Part shown: one piece after another, positions 62,201-64,000 of the stretch
Position numbering within the stretch: the first letter of the stretch is position 1
Layout of the letters: the number at the start of each line of letters is the position of its first letter
Assembly: GCF_900106955.1 (NCBI RefSeq)
Contig: NZ_FNNI01000007.1
Span: 186,001-250,000, forward strand
DNA from: Aidingimonas halophila
GTDB lineage: Bacteria > Pseudomonadota > Gammaproteobacteria > Pseudomonadales > Halomonadaceae
Length of the DNA: 64,000 bases
Direction of reading: 5' to 3'
Position numbers and translations under genes: made by a program
The notes under the pieces: model-generated
The model's input: only the letters and a program-made list of their open reading frames with translations
Database searches by the model: none
Told to the model about the DNA's origin: nothing

Positions 62201-63268
62201 GGTGAGTTTCTGCGGGTCAAGACCGGGCTGCGGCTATCGCCCGATGACTGGCGGACCGACCAGCTCGAGCACCATCTGATGATGAACCTGCGGGTTGTCG
62301 ATCATGAGGGCAATGTGCTGGGGGAGGGGCGAGATATCGATGGCTTGATCCAGCGTTTCGAGCATGCCGCCAGCGAGGGAGCCAAATCATTGGCCAGCCA
62401 GGCACGGATCGACGACCGACTCGACGACTTACCCGAGACACCGCTACCGGAATCGCGCGTAACGGCCCAGGCAGGCATTCGGGTGGAGGCCTACCTGGCG
62501 CTCGTGGAGGGCGATGGCGGCTTGGGTGTGGAGCTTTTCGATCACGCTGACAAGGCGCTCGAGGCGCATCGCCATGGGATCAAGCGTCTGGCCATGCAAC
62601 GCCTGCCGGAGCAGGTACGCATGTTGAAACGCGTCGATGGCCTCGACCGCTGCGCCTTGCTGTTCGCCAATGTCGGCAGCAAGCAACAGTTGATCGATGA
62701 TGTGGTGGAGGCAACGTTCCTGCAAGTCGTAGCCACCGATCCGCTACCGAGATCTCAGTCGGCACTGCACGAGCGCCTGGAGAACACTCGTGCCGCTCTG
62801 GTGCCCCATGGCGAACGACTCGTGAGCACGGTGGAGAAAGCGCTGACCGGTCATCTGGCTGTGACCAAGGCGTTGAAAGGCAATCTGAGTCTGGCTCTGT
62901 CGCTGGTATACAGTGATATCAAGGCACAGATGCAGCGCCTGGTGTACCCCGGATTCATCGCACAGGCCGGCGAGTGGTTGGCTCACTATCCGCGTTACAT
63001 GGAAGCCGCTGCCATCCGGCTGGAGAAGGCACCTCGTGAGCGCCAGCGAGATCAGATGCTGATGCAACAGGTACAGGAATTCGAAACACGCCTGGCGGAG
63101 CGCCGTAAAGCGAGCCGTCGCAGCGGTATCGAGGATGCCGGACTCGATGAATTCGGCTGGTGGATCGAAGAGTTGCGAGTCTCCTATTTTGCTCAGCAAC
63201 TGGGTACGCTGATACCGGTCTCGGAAAAGCGGTTGGAACGTCGGTGGGCGGAAATAACCCGTGTATAA
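59273..63268 (+). CDS. hrpA: ATP-dependent RNA helicase HrpA
   Basis: DEAH-box RNA helicase. About 1331 residues from TTG 59273, which has AGAGG 5 bp before it; ATG 59234 and GTG 59201 are in-frame alternatives without a ribosome site. Motifs: GETGSGKTT (I, about 109-117), GHTQPRRLAARSVA (Ia), IIDEAHERSLNIDFLLG (II), ITSATIDVERVAAHF (III), TNVAETSLTVPGIRYVIDPG (V), EQRKGRCGRIAEGVCIRLY (VI). Then come the winged-helix/ratchet regions and the long C-terminal DUF3418-type region of HrpA. The stop overlaps a TATAAT. Confidence 0.93.
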   Translation: MNTTTTRPADSRAQSRIETLASQLDEAMLSDAHEFHRRLAGLKRRVRDGKPVDRGLNDIERRLAQSRAAVERRRGANVRLDYPEELPVAERRGDILEALTDNQVVVVAGETGSGKTTQLPKLCLELGLGRRGLIGHTQPRRLAARSVATRLAEELQVPLGEQVGYQVRFTDQTGDDTLVKLMTDGIMLAETQHDPDLSRYEAIIIDEAHERSLNIDFLLGYLKRLTRRRPDLKIIITSATIDVERVAAHFGENEPAPVVEVSGRTYPVETRYRPLVRATDDEEDRTLQEGILHAVEEVESIEREKRWFHGPRDVLIFLPGEREIRETADTLRRAQLRDTEILPLYARLSNSEQNRVFTSHTGRRIVLATNVAETSLTVPGIRYVIDPGLVRISRYSYRAKIQRLPVEPVSQASAEQRKGRCGRIAEGVCIRLYDEDDFLARPPFTEPEIQRTNLASVILSMLALRLGDIEDFPFVDPPDRRFIKDGFRLLYELGAVDDRQGLTATGRRLARLPIDPRLARMLIAGAENDSLRDVLIVVSALAIQDPRDRPAEKRQAADQAHKRWEDPDSDFVAWLNLWEGFEAARNELSGNQLRRWCREHYLNYLRLREWHDTFRQLRQLLRDMDIQVPPAQPAATTASNDASGVGEQQGRYTAKLHQALLTGLLSNIGQWLENRDYLGARNRKFLIHPGSGLAKKRPKWIMAFELVETSQLFARQVARIDPTWIEPLAGHLVKRSYSEPHWEMKRAQVVAFEQVTLFGLPIVARRKVHYGPIAPVEARELFIRRALVEGEYRTRAEFFTHNRALIGEVEDLEDRARRRDILVDEETLFAFYDERIPADIVNGKGFERWRREAEAENPDILKLDKAALMAREAEDVTVEQYPDELNLGGVRYPLSYHFQPGASDDGVTLTVPAAMLSQLPRARLEWLVPGLLREKCIALLKALPKSIRRQVVPIPDWVDAALEAMQPDDVPLTVALGEFLRVKTGLRLSPDDWRTDQLEHHLMMNLRVVDHEGNVLGEGRDIDGLIQRFEHAASEGAKSLASQARIDDRLDDLPETPLPESRVTAQAGIRVEAYLALVEGDGGLGVELFDHADKALEAHRHGIKRLAMQRLPEQVRMLKRVDGLDRCALLFANVGSKQQLIDDVVEATFLQVVATDPLPRSQSALHERLENTRAALVPHGERLVSTVEKALTGHLAVTKALKGNLSLALSLVYSDIKAQMQRLVYPGFIAQAGEWLAHYPRYMEAAAIRLEKAPRERQRDQMLMQQVQEFETRLAERRKASRRSGIEDAGLDEFGWWIEELRVSYFAQQLGTLIPVSEKRLERRWAEITRV

Positions 63269-63269
63269 T
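63264..63269 (+). promoter_or_regulatory. Candidate -10 box of mlaA, overlapping the hrpA stop
   Basis: A consensus TATAAT whose TAA is the hrpA stop codon. The 17-bp upstream hexamer (TCGGTG) is weak. It is about 108 bp upstream of the mlaA start. Confidence 0.45.
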
Positions 63270-63376
63270 CATTCGCCGACTATGCATTTCTGCGCTAGGG
63301 TAGCAGTCGAACAGCAAATCTCCTCGGGAGATGCGACAATCGCGGTATATGAGATGGGACAGCACAGGGTGAGTCG

Positions 63377-64000
63377 ATGACACGCAAGGGAACGCCAGGA
63401 ACAGCAGTAGCTATCCACCGGTGGGGCGTATCGTTGCTAGGAGCGATATTGCTGTCGGGATGTGCCAGCCAGCAAACAGCACAGGACGATCGGAGTCCCG
63501 AGGATCCGTGGGAAGGATTCAATCGCGGTGTATTTGCCTTCAATGAAGTGATTGACCGCTATGCGCTCAAACCGGCCGCTCAAGGTTACGATGCCGTCAC
63601 ACCGGAACCGGTACAAATCGGCGTGGGTAATTTCTTTTCCAATCTCGGTGAGATTCGCACGGCACTCAACAGTGTTCTGCAGGGCAAGCCGGGTAATGCC
63701 GGAGTGGCATCCGGTCGTTTCGTGATCAATACCGTCGTCGGGGTTGGGGGGTTGCTCGATCATGCGACAGCGATGGGACTGACGGTCGACGGTGAGGACT
63801 TCGGCCAGACGCTGGGGGTCTGGGGACTCGATTCCGGTCCCTACCTGGTGCTGCCGCTGTTGGGGCCGAGTACGGTGCGTGATACGGCGGGCCTGCCGGT
63901 GGATATGTACACGTATCCGCTGACGTATGTCGAGGATGACCCGACGCGATACGGGCTGACATTCCTGCGTGTGGTCGATACCCGAGCCGGTTTCCTCGAA
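63377..64000 (+). CDS. mlaA: MlaA (VacJ) lipoprotein, N-terminal part
   Basis: Outer-membrane lipoprotein of the Mla pathway that removes misplaced phospholipids from the outer leaflet. The frame runs off the right edge after 208 codons. It has a lipoprotein signal ending in the lipobox LLSGC29, and then the family start PWEGFNRGVFAFNEVIDRY, NFFSNLGEIRTALNSVLQGK, GVGGLLDHATAMGL, DFGQTLGVWGLDSGPYLVLPLLGPSTVRDT. ATG 63377 follows CAGGGTGAGTCG. It reads in the same direction as hrpA, 108 bp away. Confidence 0.94.
   Translation, partial: MTRKGTPGTAVAIHRWGVSLLGAILLSGCASQQTAQDDRSPEDPWEGFNRGVFAFNEVIDRYALKPAAQGYDAVTPEPVQIGVGNFFSNLGEIRTALNSVLQGKPGNAGVASGRFVINTVVGVGGLLDHATAMGLTVDGEDFGQTLGVWGLDSGPYLVLPLLGPSTVRDTAGLPVDMYTYPLTYVEDDPTRYGLTFLRVVDTRAGFLE

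Noticed and set aside
1-64000. CRISPR array
   Set aside because: No set of regularly spaced short repeats was seen on either strand.

Overview
The window reads as ordinary chromosome of a gammaproteobacterium, most likely a halophilic member of the Halomonadaceae (Halomonas, Kushneria or Chromohalobacter type). This rests on gene content and style: acidic, Asp/Glu-rich proteins, fairly high GC, the 1600-residue NAD-glutamate dehydrogenase, a fused RlmKL, YcgL/YcgN behind RNase D, a YqjD-YqjE-YqjK set and an Mla lipoprotein. The genus is an inference. No rRNA operon, insertion sequence, integrase or CRISPR array was seen.

Layout. 1-6.2 kb: the end of lolA, convergent rarA, a hemerythrin-like protein, an SOS-type umuDC operon under a near-perfect LexA box, and the coupled pair murI-trmA. 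6.3-15.5 kb: the giant glutamate dehydrogenase, pyrD, rmf (whose terminator stem lies inside the end of pyrD), rlmKL and a small glutaredoxin-like protein. 15.5-20.8 kb: a lone WGR-domain protein, pdxB, htpX behind a sigma-32-like promoter, alaA, a YlqF-type ribosome GTPase and msrB. 20.9-25.1 kb: a tRNA-Glu/tRNA-Gly pair duplicated in tandem with tRNA-Gly fossils, a YadG/YadH-type ABC exporter coupled to queF, a nitroreductase, and tRNA-Ser with its own promoter and terminator. 25.3-31.1 kb: accessory metabolism (LysR regulator, two aldo/keto reductases, peroxiredoxin, acetyltransferase, small membrane and periplasmic proteins, a SpoIIAA-like protein).

31.1-44.5 kb: an RND efflux operon divergent from a YhiN-type flavoprotein across a repeat-rich promoter; the yqj set; pldA; tlyA; an AbrB-family membrane protein; then the most unusual pair in the window, an ATP-grasp ligase followed 30 bp later by a 678-residue protein that I could not assign to a family but which carries a papain-like Gln/Cys/His/Asn arrangement. 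The 4.5S RNA gene follows. 44.5-46.3 kb: a degenerate DUF2201-like protein and two divergent small DNA-binding regulators with palindromes between them. 46.4-51.2 kb: dnaX-ybaB-recR and rnd-ycgL-ycgN, each tightly packed. 51.4-64 kb: a secreted glycine-repeat protein, oligopeptidase B, a membrane protein with a VWA-domain protein and a class II glutamine amidotransferase, fadD, hrpA and the start of mlaA.

Main points of interest: (1) the ATP-grasp / papain-like pair at 40.8-44.1 kb as a possible uncharacterised ligase-peptidase or amidotransfer system; (2) a UmuD whose numbering matches E. coli exactly, with Ser60 kept but Lys97 replaced by Gln; (3) the duplicated tRNA unit with fossil 3' ends; (4) a metallopeptidase-like protein with the HExxH glutamate lost. 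Start codons were moved inward from the longest frame where ribosome binding sites, signal peptides or family length argued for it; these choices are stated in each entry.
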